From JAUXEH01 sp965533275 (lineage in GTDB: Bacteria; Acidobacteriota; Aminicenantia; Aminicenantales; Aminicenantaceae): a DNA stretch of 5,237 bases. The position numbers and the translations under genes are program-made. Every line of letters begins with the position of its first letter. The first letter of the stretch is position 1. Positions 1 to 5,237 of this stretch are shown in pieces. The stretch covers positions 1 to 5,237 of the forward strand of contig CBESWG010000104.1 in NCBI GenBank assembly GCA_965533275.1, in the 5' to 3' direction. The notes beneath the pieces are model-generated. The model worked only from the letters and a program-made list of their open reading frames with translations. It was not told where the DNA came from and made no database searches.

Positions 1-1637
1 CCGTATCCGGCCGCGAGGAACTCCGCCCCCCAGGGGGTGCCATCCCCCCCGTAGCCGAAGCCGTCCCACGAGATCCCCAGCACGCGGGCATCCGGAGGGA
101 GCCCGTGTTCGAGCATCACGGCCAGCACGTGCGCGAAATGGTGCTGCACCTGGATGTGCGGCAGCCCCATGCGCTGCGCATGCCGGGTCGTGTGGAAGTC
201 CGGGTGCAGGTCGGTCACCACGGCCTCGGGTTTTATGGAAAACAGGGCGGATAGGTGTTGGATCGTCTCTTCGAAGTAGATGTAGTTCTGGTACTCGTCC
301 AGGTCACCAAGGAACTGGCTTGTGACTACATACCCGTTCTTGTAGACCGAGACCGTGTCCTTGAGCTCGGCGCCCAGTGCCAGGATGTGGCCCTCGATCC
401 TGAGCGCCTCGGGAACGGCCTGGGGGTAGGGGACATACCCGCGCGCCCGGCGCACGAACAGGGGGCGGCCGCGGCTCAGCTTCATGACCGAGTCGTCGGC
501 CCGCATGGCGATGGGGCGGTCGTGGGTGAGGATCGCATCACACAGGGCGTAGATGCCCTCCTCTTCCTCCTTCATGATGGGGGAGTCCTTCTGATTGGAA
601 CTCGTGGCCACAATGAGGTCCAGGTCGGCTCCCGTTCCGCTGTCGAGAAGCAGGCAGTGGAGGGGCGTGTAGGGCAGCATGAAGCCGATCTCTCTGAGGT
701 TGGGGGCGATCCCGGGCAGCAGCTCTCCCGGGGCTCCATCCTTCCGGTTCAGGAGGACGATGGGACGCCTGGCCGAGGTGAGCTGTTCCCACTCGTCTGC
801 TGATACGTGGGCGTATCGCTCCACGACCGAGATGTCTCGAGCCATGAGTGCCAGCGGTTTGGTCTGGCGTTCCTTTATCGCTCTCAAGCGCGCCACGGCC
901 CCCCCCTCATTCAGGGGATCGCAAACCAAGTGGAATCCGCCCAATCCCTTAACCGCCAGGATCTTTCCCGACTTGATGAGGGCTGCGGCCTGCCGTACCG
1001 CATCGGGCGAAGATTCCTGGAGGGCATTTTCCCTCGCCTTGGCATCGATCAGCGTCACCTGGGGACCGCACACGGGGCAGGCCACGGGCTGGGCATGATA
1101 GCGCCGGTCCAGGGGATCCTCGTATTCGCGCCGGCAGTCAGCACACATCTCGAAGGAGCGCATCGTGGTCTTGTCCCGGTCATAGGGGAGTGCCTCCACG
1201 ATGGTGTAGCGCGGCCCGCAGTCCGTGCAGTTGATGAAAGGATAGCGATGGCGCCTATCCGCCGGATCGAACATCTCGCTCCGGCAGTTGTCGCAGATGG
1301 ATATGTCCGGGGAGATGAAGACAAAGCTTCCCCCCCCGTGGGTTTTTTGGATGGTGAACCCTTCGCAGCCCGTGTATTTTCCGGTCCCGACATCGAGCTT
1401 TTCGATCTGGGAGAGGGGAGGCAGGCCCCTATCCAGGGCCACGAGGAAATCCGCGAAATCCACAGGCCTTGCCGACTCCAAATGGACTTCCACGCCGGAT
1501 CCGACATTTTTTACCCAGCCGGCATAACCCAGCTCACATGCGGTGCGAAAGATAAAAGGCCGGAATCCCACGCCCTGCACGACACCGAACACGACGATGT
1601 CCACGGCCTGGGTTAATCTGTCAGCAGAGGGACACAT
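1..1637 (-). CDS. hypF: Carbamoyltransferase HypF, [NiFe]-hydrogenase maturation (3' end outside window)
   Basis: HypF uses carbamoyl phosphate and ATP to form carbamoyl-adenylate and passes the carbamoyl group to the C-terminal cysteine of HypE. This is the first step in making the cyanide ligands of the [NiFe]-hydrogenase active site in the cytoplasm. The visible 545 residues show the domains in order. The acylphosphatase-like domain has VVQGVGFRPF at 19-28, with R26 and N44 as catalytic candidates. Two zinc fingers have Cx2C-x18-Cx2C spacing (C115/C118/C137/C140 and C165/C168/C187/C190). A YrdC-like domain runs from about 210 to 400 (KGLGGFHL at 230-237). The start of the Kae1-like domain has LGAELKDT at 421-428, HxxxH at H499/H503 and the WDGFGYGGDG stretch from 524. 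HypF is normally about 750 residues, so roughly 200 C-terminal residues lie beyond the left edge. ATG 1637 is the longest start (an in-frame TGA lies two codons upstream), but it falls in repeat-like DNA; GTG 1604 is an alternative. Family assignment is very secure, the start is not. Confidence 0.97.
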   Translation of the reverse strand, partial: MCPSADRLTQAVDIVVFGVVQGVGFRPFIFRTACELGYAGWVKNVGSGVEVHLESARPVDFADFLVALDRGLPPLSQIEKLDVGTGKYTGCEGFTIQKTHGGGSFVFISPDISICDNCRSEMFDPADRRHRYPFINCTDCGPRYTIVEALPYDRDKTTMRSFEMCADCRREYEDPLDRRYHAQPVACPVCGPQVTLIDAKARENALQESSPDAVRQAAALIKSGKILAVKGLGGFHLVCDPLNEGGAVARLRAIKERQTKPLALMARDISVVERYAHVSADEWEQLTSARRPIVLLNRKDGAPGELLPGIAPNLREIGFMLPYTPLHCLLLDSGTGADLDLIVATSSNQKDSPIMKEEEEGIYALCDAILTHDRPIAMRADDSVMKLSRGRPLFVRRARGYVPYPQAVPEALRIEGHILALGAELKDTVSVYKNGYVVTSQFLGDLDEYQNYIYFEETIQHLSALFSIKPEAVVTDLHPDFHTTRHAQRMGLPHIQVQHHFAHVLAVMLEHGLPPDARVLGISWDGFGYGGDGTPWGAEFLAAGY

Positions 1638-1651
1638 TTCTCATCAAAACA

Positions 1652-1786
1652 AAAAAGGGGACAGGTCCAATTAATATAAGCGCCATTTAAGGGGAAATAC
1701 AGGGGACAGGTCAAATTAGCATCCCGGAACGTGCCTATTAAAATTGGACCTGTCCCCATTTTGTTAATTGGACCTGTCCCCTTTTT
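1652..1786 (-). terminator. Possible factor-independent terminator formed by the repeat array
   Basis: Read on the minus strand, downstream of the coiled-coil gene stop (1806), the arms 1786-1764 and 1674-1652 are perfectly complementary over 23 bp. The second arm ends in CCCC followed by TTTTTTGTTTT (about 1656-1646). That is the stem plus U-tract layout of an intrinsic terminator. The direct loop is 89 bases, which is long, but the inner hairpin would shorten it, and the last arm could pair instead with the copy at 1747-1757. Terminator function is inferred from layout only. The element is primarily a repeat. Confidence 0.4.
1702..1757. repeat. Inner hairpin of the repeat array
   Basis: Arms 1702-1717 and 1742-1757 pair with a perfect 11-bp GC-rich core (GGGGACAGGTC with GACCTGTCCCC), one mismatch at 1713/1746, then four A/T pairs. 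The loop is the 24 bases 1718-1741. This is the most compact stem in the array and would fold on either strand as RNA or cruciform DNA. Confidence 0.8.
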
Positions 1787-1803
1787 ATCTGTCCCCTTTT
1801 TAT
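1774..1803. repeat. Two tandem copies of a 15-bp unit
   Basis: CTGTCCCCTTTTTAT occurs at 1774-1788 and again, identically, at 1789-1803, ending three bases before the coiled-coil stop codon at 1806-1808. The first copy is the GGGGACAG end of the array's outer right arm. The second looks like a local duplication of that end and lacks the GGTCCAATT half. Confidence 0.85.
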
Positions 1804-1805
1804 CC

Positions 1806-2849
1806 TTAATCCAGATCTTTGATCTGGCCTTCAAGTTCCTGAGTCTTGACCTTGGTGCGGTCGATCTTGTGGTAGAGGATCTCGAGCTCCTCGTGGTTGA
1901 CGCGGTCCTTGTCCACCTGCTCTCCCAGGTTGCGGAACAGCGGTTTCTTCTGGTTCTCGAGCTCCTCGATGCCGCCGGACACCTTGTCCCGCTGCTTCTC
2001 CCACTCGTGGATGTCCTTCTGGAATTTGCGCACCTGGTCCTTGGTCTTGTCCTTGTTCTTCCGGATCTTGCGCTGGAATTCGTCCGCACTCTTCTTCTGG
2101 GAGGAAATATCCTTATCGAGCCCAGTTTTCTGGGCCTTCAGGTCGCGCAGGGTGGCATCCGCCGCGGTCTTCTGGGCCGACAGTTCTTTGATCCGCTTTT
2201 CCAGGTTCTCCAGCTCGAACTGCTTGACCTCTTCCAGGACGTCGGGCTTGTTCTTGAGTGTCAGCAAATCTTTCTCGGCAGTGGCCATGTCCTTGGCGGC
2301 CGAATCGAGCTCGTGTTTCTTCTGGGATAGCCGCTTCCCCGTCTCTTTTTCCTCGAGTTTGACCTCTTCGAGCTTGTCGAGATAGGGCTTCATCTCGGTC
2401 TCCAGCTTCAGGCTAGCCGCCTCCTGCTTATTCTGAAAGTCGGCCATCTCCTTGTTGACGCCCTCGATCTTGTCCTCCAGCTCGGTGCGCTTGTCCTCGA
2501 GATCGGATTTCTGCTTGTCCATGCGGGCCAGCTGGTTGCGCAGGGCATTGGCGCTCGGGACCTCGACATCCTCGTCCCAGGCTTTCCTACCCAGATCGAA
2601 CATGAAGACCTCGTGTTTCTGCTGTTCCTTCTTGAGGTTTGCCTGGAGGCGCACCCTGCGCGCCCGGTTCCTGATCCCCAGGAAAAAAGAATCCAGCTTG
2701 TGGCGCAGTTCTTTATCCCGGAGGAAGATGAAGATCAAGAGCAGGAGGATAACGCATATCAGGAGCCAGAATACCCAGAACGGAAATCCCCCATCGGTAC
2801 CGTTGACCGCATTTTGAGCGGAAAAGATGCTGCTGATAAAATCTTTCAT
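1806..2849 (-). CDS. Single-pass membrane protein with long coiled coil, function unknown
   Basis: I do not recognise a named family for this 347-residue protein. A short N-terminus (residues 1-21) is followed by one strong hydrophobic segment at about 22-43 (WVFWLLICVILLLLIFIFL), then a basic stretch (R60, R62, R64, R65, R67). By the positive-inside rule the rest should be cytoplasmic. Residues about 100-345 are rich in K, E, Q, D and regularly spaced L/I, as in a long coiled coil, with a possible break near KPDV (201-204). No cysteine lies outside the membrane segment (only C32), so there is no zinc ribbon. An LG motif occurs before the coil (L86-G87) and near its end (L308-G309). The start is ATG 2849, with GGAAG 9 bases upstream and a promoter-like sequence beyond. 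A scaffold or envelope-organising role is possible but is a guess. Confidence 0.85.
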   Translation of the reverse strand: MKDFISSIFSAQNAVNGTDGGFPFWVFWLLICVILLLLIFIFLRDKELRHKLDSFFLGIRNRARRVRLQANLKKEQQKHEVFMFDLGRKAWDEDVEVPSANALRNQLARMDKQKSDLEDKRTELEDKIEGVNKEMADFQNKQEAASLKLETEMKPYLDKLEEVKLEEKETGKRLSQKKHELDSAAKDMATAEKDLLTLKNKPDVLEEVKQFELENLEKRIKELSAQKTAADATLRDLKAQKTGLDKDISSQKKSADEFQRKIRKNKDKTKDQVRKFQKDIHEWEKQRDKVSGGIEELENQKKPLFRNLGEQVDKDRVNHEELEILYHKIDRTKVKTQELEGQIKDLD

Positions 2850-2858
2850 AGTGTGTGT

Positions 2859-2863
2859 CTTCC
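2859..2863 (-). promoter_or_regulatory. Ribosome binding site of the coiled-coil gene
   Basis: GGAAG on the minus strand, 9 bases before ATG 2849. It is a modest Shine-Dalgarno match with acceptable spacing, and it supports the chosen start immediately ahead of the membrane segment. Confidence 0.55.
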
Positions 2864-2885
2864 AAGGAAAGGAGTCTAGTGAGAC

Positions 2886-2914
2886 ATTTTTACGGTTATT
2901 CCCCGGTTTGTCAA
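2886..2914 (-). promoter_or_regulatory. Sigma70-like promoter for the coiled-coil gene
   Basis: On the minus strand a perfect -35 hexamer TTGACA lies at 2914-2909. It is followed by an A-rich -10 candidate: TAAAAA at 2892-2887 (16-base spacer) or AAAAAT at 2891-2886 (17-base spacer), each 4 of 6 to consensus. Transcription would begin near 2880, giving a leader of about 30 bases that contains the GGAAG ribosome binding site. The element sits in the 91-bp gap after the carboxypeptidase stop, so the coiled-coil gene is probably transcribed independently. Confidence 0.55.
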
Positions 2915-2940
2915 GTGGGGGGAGAAGGCGTGCTCAGCGA

Positions 2941-4248
2941 CTATTTCCGCTTGTTCGTGGGCTGCAGCCTGGTGGCGCGCCGGCTCGTTCCCTCCACTGC
3001 TCCGTTCACGGCCTTGGTCCCCTGGTTGTCGATCGCCCATCCGATCAGCCACAGCGCCGCGGCCATGTTTTCCTCGGTGATGGGGATGATGTCGTCCTCG
3101 TCATTGAAGAATCCCCCCTGCCGCTGGTTGGGCGGGGGGAGCTCCACCGTGAAGGCCGGGATGCCCTCCGAACCGAGCGCCCAATCCGTGGTGTCGCCGT
3201 TCGTGACGTAGAGGTCGTACCCGGCGGGCCCATACTCATAGGCGCGCCCGTTGACCTGCGCCATACGCTCGACCATATTACGGGCCAGGTATTCCAGCTT
3301 GTTGTCCTCGGGGTGGAGCGCCTTGATGTAACCCCAGGGATAGAGGACGATCTGCGAGTAGTTGTGGAACGAGACCAGCACCTGGAAGTTATGGGCCTGC
3401 ACAAAGTCGCGCACCACCCGGGTCTCGGGCTCGGAAAAGGGACCGGTGCCGCGATAGACCGCGGAATCCGGGTTGGGGCTCGATCCCCGATTGTCGTAGC
3501 CCCATTGAAAGGAATAGTTCCTGTTGAGGTCCACGCCGAAGCTGCCGTCGGCATTCATGCGCCGGTTCTTGCGCCAGTAGCGATAGTAGTAGATCGAGTA
3601 TTCGAGGCCGTCGGGATTCACGATGGGCACGATCCAGACCTCGCTGCGGTCGAGCAGCGACCTGATCTGGTCGTCGGAGCCGTAGTTCTGGGCCAGGCGG
3701 CGCGCGATCCGGATGGGCACGTCGACCGCGATCCACTCGCGGGCGTGGTGGCAGCCCAGGAACACGACCTCTGCTTCGTCCTCGTCCGTGGTGACGTTGT
3801 CGCTGAGCTTGATAGCATAGATGTCTCGGTTCTGGAGGGAGTTGCCGATGTCGACCACCTGGACGATGTCCGGGTGGGCCTGTTCCAGTCTGAAGAGCTC
3901 GGCCACGACCTCCTTGTAGGAGTAGAACTCGCCGTTGACGCCGCCCAGCACGGACATGTGCTTGTCGGAGTAGGGTGGGAAATCCAGGGTCTCGATGGCG
4001 AAGGGGACAAACTCCTGCTGGAGGAGCATCAGGTCGCTCCCGCCGACCACCGCATAGACGCGTCCTTCCTTTTCCATGAGGAGATCGAGCTGGAGCCGCT
4101 GGAGCACGCGCATGTTCTCGGGCGTGTTCTCGAAGCTTACGATATCGTGGTCGCCCAGGTCCTGCGCCAGGAGGGGAGAGGCGGCGGACAGAGCCAGTAG
4201 GCAGAAAAGTATTGGGATCATTCTTTTTGTTATCATCCTGATTGTCAT
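2941..4248 (-). CDS. Secreted M14 zinc carboxypeptidase, carboxypeptidase T-like
   Basis: This metallocarboxypeptidase (MEROPS M14A type) removes C-terminal amino acids from peptides outside the cytoplasm. With the ATG at 4248 it has 435 residues. A signal peptide occupies about 1-28 (basic start, hydrophobic core, ASPLLA then Q). A probable propeptide runs to about 95, then the catalytic domain from about 107 (FYSYKEVVAEL). Expected residues by alignment with carboxypeptidase A are zinc ligands H168, E171 and H295; substrate binders R170, R226, N242, R243 and Y347; and the catalytic glutamate E369 (FTVELPP). The start is chosen because AAGAGG lies 6 bases upstream and the signal peptide follows at once. 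The frame stays open for 33 more codons to ATG 4347, but that extension is translated interspersed repeat. Pocket residues match carboxypeptidase T, so broad hydrophobic and basic specificity is inferred. It probably shares a transcript with the upstream barrel gene. Confidence 0.95.
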   Translation of the reverse strand: MTIRMITKRMIPILFCLLALSAASPLLAQDLGDHDIVSFENTPENMRVLQRLQLDLLMEKEGRVYAVVGGSDLMLLQQEFVPFAIETLDFPPYSDKHMSVLGGVNGEFYSYKEVVAELFRLEQAHPDIVQVVDIGNSLQNRDIYAIKLSDNVTTDEDEAEVVFLGCHHAREWIAVDVPIRIARRLAQNYGSDDQIRSLLDRSEVWIVPIVNPDGLEYSIYYYRYWRKNRRMNADGSFGVDLNRNYSFQWGYDNRGSSPNPDSAVYRGTGPFSEPETRVVRDFVQAHNFQVLVSFHNYSQIVLYPWGYIKALHPEDNKLEYLARNMVERMAQVNGRAYEYGPAGYDLYVTNGDTTDWALGSEGIPAFTVELPPPNQRQGGFFNDEDDIIPITEENMAAALWLIGWAIDNQGTKAVNGAVEGTSRRATRLQPTNKRK

Positions 4249-4254
4249 GACTAT

Positions 4255-4260
4255 CCTCTT
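4255..4260 (-). promoter_or_regulatory. Ribosome binding site deciding the carboxypeptidase start
   Basis: AAGAGG on the minus strand, 6 bases before ATG 4248. The other in-frame starts lack a comparable site: ATG 4347 and 4317 upstream, ATG 4236 and 4221 downstream. The interspersed repeat ends directly beside it. Confidence 0.7.
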
Positions 4261-4295
4261 TGAGATTGCTTCGTCACTTCGTTCCTCGCAATGAC
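4261..4295. repeat. Interspersed CEERSDEAI-type repeat
   Basis: The minus strand reads GTCATTGCGAGGAACG, AAGTGACG, AAGCAATCTCA in succession. This is the widespread short bacterial intergenic repeat that, when translated, gives the tell-tale peptide HCEERSDEAIS seen in many over-extended gene predictions. Its ends are complementary (ATTGC at one side, GCAAT at the other) and CTTCG occurs twice inside. Recognition is from memory of this recurrent motif. It lies between the barrel stop and the carboxypeptidase ribosome binding site. Confidence 0.8.
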
Positions 4296-4347
4296 GCTGT
4301 GTTCCTTGCACTGACATGGCATTCCTGCTGCAAAATTGCTCTGACAT
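4281..4347. repeat. Degenerate tandem copies beside the interspersed repeat
   Basis: Two adjacent 20-base blocks, 4281-4300 and 4301-4320, agree at 14 of 20 positions (pattern GTTCCTyGCAmTGAC, then a divergent tail). A third, looser block from 4321 begins ATTCCT and ends TGACATCGC after about 10 extra bases. The first block is the right half of the CEERSDEAI repeat, so this looks like decayed partial copies of that half. The similarity is visible by eye but modest. Confidence 0.45.
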
Positions 4348-4350
4348 CGC

Positions 4351-5237
4351 TTAATACCTGAATCCGGCCGTGGCAGACACGCGGTAGACCTGGAGGTCGT
4401 CGCCGGTGCCGCGCTCCCAGCCCATCATGCCGCCCACCTCCAGGTGGAAGTGGCGGTGGCGCAGGCCGAGCCCGCCCGTAACATACGTGTAGGTGGAGTC
4501 CAGGCAGGCCACGGGTTGGGGATCGTAGGTGAAGCCCAGCCACAGGGGCAGGCGGAACTCCTGCTGGAACATCCTGAAGGGCTGCGCGTATTCGAGGCCC
4601 GTGTGCAGCGTCACGACGTTCTTGAGGCAGCGGTCGAGCTCCTCGCCGAAATACACGGCCTTATAGGATTTCCAGTTGAAGAAGCTGGCATCGGCCGCCC
4701 AGTGGAACCTCTCGGTGAGGGCGATGTCGGCGCCCAGGCCCACGACGAGCGGCTGCTTGTAGGTGCTCTCGCCCGCGGTCTCGATGCGGATATCCGTGGA
4801 CGGCACCGTGATGTTGCGGATAGAGCTGGTCCCCTCGACCTTGCGCGTGTAGGGCGTGCGGAACACAGCGGCCAGGGTGACGCTGTCCGTGGCATCGAAC
4901 GTGACGCCGGCATTCAAGAAATACGATTCGATCACCAGCTCCTTTGTGTCGGACAGGGTGATGCCGCTGTAGAGTATGTCTTCCACTGTAGAGCGATCGA
5001 GCCACCCGGACTCATGGTTGAGCCCGATCCCGATGGAGAGGCGCGGCGTGATCTGGCGCGCGAGCCCCAGGTTGAAGGTGCGGATGTAGCCCTCCTGGAC
5101 ATAGGCGAAGGTATACACCGGCACGCCGAGTTCCTCGATCGTGGCACCCGAGGGCGGGCGCTCCAGGAGCTCGTTTATGGAGACGGTGAAGGCCAGCCCC
5201 CAGCCCTTGTAGTTGACGGCCAGCCCGCCGAATTCGA
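4351..5237 (-). CDS. FadL/OMPP1-like outer-membrane beta-barrel protein (5' end outside window)
   Basis: The frame is open from the right edge to the TAA at 4351-4353, giving 294 visible residues; the start codon and signal peptide are outside. The sequence alternates polar and hydrophobic residues in many short strands. It has phrases typical of FadL/OMPP1/TodX-like barrels: a strand around FNLGLARQITPRLSIGIGL, then VTLAAVFRTPYTRKVEG, then LVVGLGADIALTERFHWAAD followed by FNWKSY. It ends in VSATAGFRY, an aromatic terminal residue as expected for a BAM-recognised outer-membrane signal. FadL proteins pass long-chain fatty acids or other hydrophobic compounds across the outer membrane; the substrate here cannot be told. 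GTG 5124 is only an internal codon, because coding continues upstream of it. The carboxypeptidase follows 102 bp downstream. Barrel identity is firm, the FadL subfamily is likely. Confidence 0.75.
   Translation of the reverse strand, partial: EFGGLAVNYKGWGLAFTVSINELLERPPSGATIEELGVPVYTFAYVQEGYIRTFNLGLARQITPRLSIGIGLNHESGWLDRSTVEDILYSGITLSDTKELVIESYFLNAGVTFDATDSVTLAAVFRTPYTRKVEGTSSIRNITVPSTDIRIETAGESTYKQPLVVGLGADIALTERFHWAADASFFNWKSYKAVYFGEELDRCLKNVVTLHTGLEYAQPFRMFQQEFRLPLWLGFTYDPQPVACLDSTYTYVTGGLGLRHRHFHLEVGGMMGWERGTGDDLQVYRVSATAGFRY

Larger units (their letters stand above)
1651..1804. repeat. Array of GGGGACAGGTC-type palindromic repeats (REP/BIME-like)
   Basis: The spacer between the coiled-coil gene and hypF is packed with copies of one motif. 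Two plus-oriented copies (1657-1670 and 1702-1712) are followed by two minus-oriented copies (1747-1757 and 1770-1781) and a partial minus copy (1790-1796). The outermost pair forms a perfect 23-bp inverted repeat, 1652-1674 against 1764-1786. A second stem is nested inside it. A/T runs follow the GGGG end of most units. The arrangement resembles bacterial REP/BIME elements. From memory, similar GGGGACAGGTC motifs recur near Y1 (IS200-like, REP-associated) transposases in other genomes, but no transposase is encoded here. On the minus strand the last arm is followed by TTTTTTGTTTT, so the array could also end the coiled-coil transcript. Confidence 0.85.

Noticed and set aside
807..1616. Plus-strand open frame of 269 codons across hypF
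   Set aside because: It is antisense to the conserved zinc-finger and YrdC domains of HypF; the protein has no recognisable motif.
1671..1678. Promoter -10 (TATATT on the minus strand) for hypF inside the repeat spacer
   Set aside because: No acceptable -35 hexamer lies 16-18 bases upstream, and A/T-rich matches are expected by chance in this spacer.
1651..1804. CRISPR array
   Set aside because: The repeat units are in both orientations, differ in spacing, and do not enclose unique spacers of constant length.
1613..2089. Minus-strand open frame of 158 codons running through the repeat array
   Set aside because: It is out of frame with the coiled-coil gene, starts as Arg/Ser/Thr-rich shadow sequence and ends in translated repeats (KKGTGPINKMGTGPI). 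It is not a plausible protein.
1731..2330. Plus-strand open frame of 199 codons rich in Leu and Val
   Set aside because: The hydrophobic composition is the reverse complement of Glu/Lys/Gln-rich coiled-coil codons, not a real membrane protein.
2850..2940. Intrinsic terminator after the carboxypeptidase
   Set aside because: I see no stem followed by a T run on the minus strand in this gap; the G/C runs there do not pair well.
2827..4200. Long plus-strand open frame of 457 codons opposite the carboxypeptidase
   Set aside because: It is antisense to a gene with every M14 catalytic residue, has the V/D/G/L/E-rich composition typical of a GC-rich shadow frame, and shows no domain.
4351..5124. 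Barrel gene starting at GTG 5124 as a complete 257-residue protein
   Set aside because: The frame continues to the window edge with barrel-like sequence, there is no signal peptide after 5124, and the GTG is an internal valine codon.

Overview
The window reads as GC-rich chromosome from a diderm (Gram-negative-type) bacterium. It carries an outer-membrane beta-barrel gene, a secreted protease with a classical signal peptide, and hypF, which implies [NiFe]-hydrogenase maturation. Two kinds of small palindromic intergenic repeats, common in free-living and uncultured bacteria, are also present. Nothing here fixes the phylum.

All four protein genes lie on the minus strand, so transcription runs from high to low coordinates. 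From right to left: (1) 4351-5237, the C-terminal part of a FadL/OMPP1-like outer-membrane barrel, open at the right edge; (2) 4249-4350, a short spacer with a CEERSDEAI-type interspersed repeat lying directly against the next ribosome binding site; (3) 2941-4248, a secreted M14 zinc carboxypeptidase of the carboxypeptidase T type with all expected catalytic residues; (4) 2850-2940, a spacer with a good sigma70-like promoter; (5) 1806-2849, an unrecognised single-pass membrane protein with a long coiled coil; (6) 1638-1805, an AT-richer spacer filled by nested and tandem copies of a GGGGACAGGTC-type repeat; (7) 1-1637, hypF, open at the left edge with 545 residues visible.

The genes do not form one obvious pathway. 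The barrel and the carboxypeptidase are close and co-oriented and may share a transcript, giving a cell-envelope pair (outer-membrane channel plus exported peptidase). The coiled-coil gene appears to have its own promoter. hypF follows the repeat array, which on the minus strand could fold into a hairpin ending in a T tract and so may separate the two transcripts. No other hyp or hydrogenase gene is visible.

I did not find a clearly new multi-gene system. The items most worth a second look are the repeat array and its overlap with the hypF start, the interspersed repeat that gives the carboxypeptidase reading frame a spurious N-terminal extension, and the coiled-coil protein with a possible repeated LG motif at both ends.
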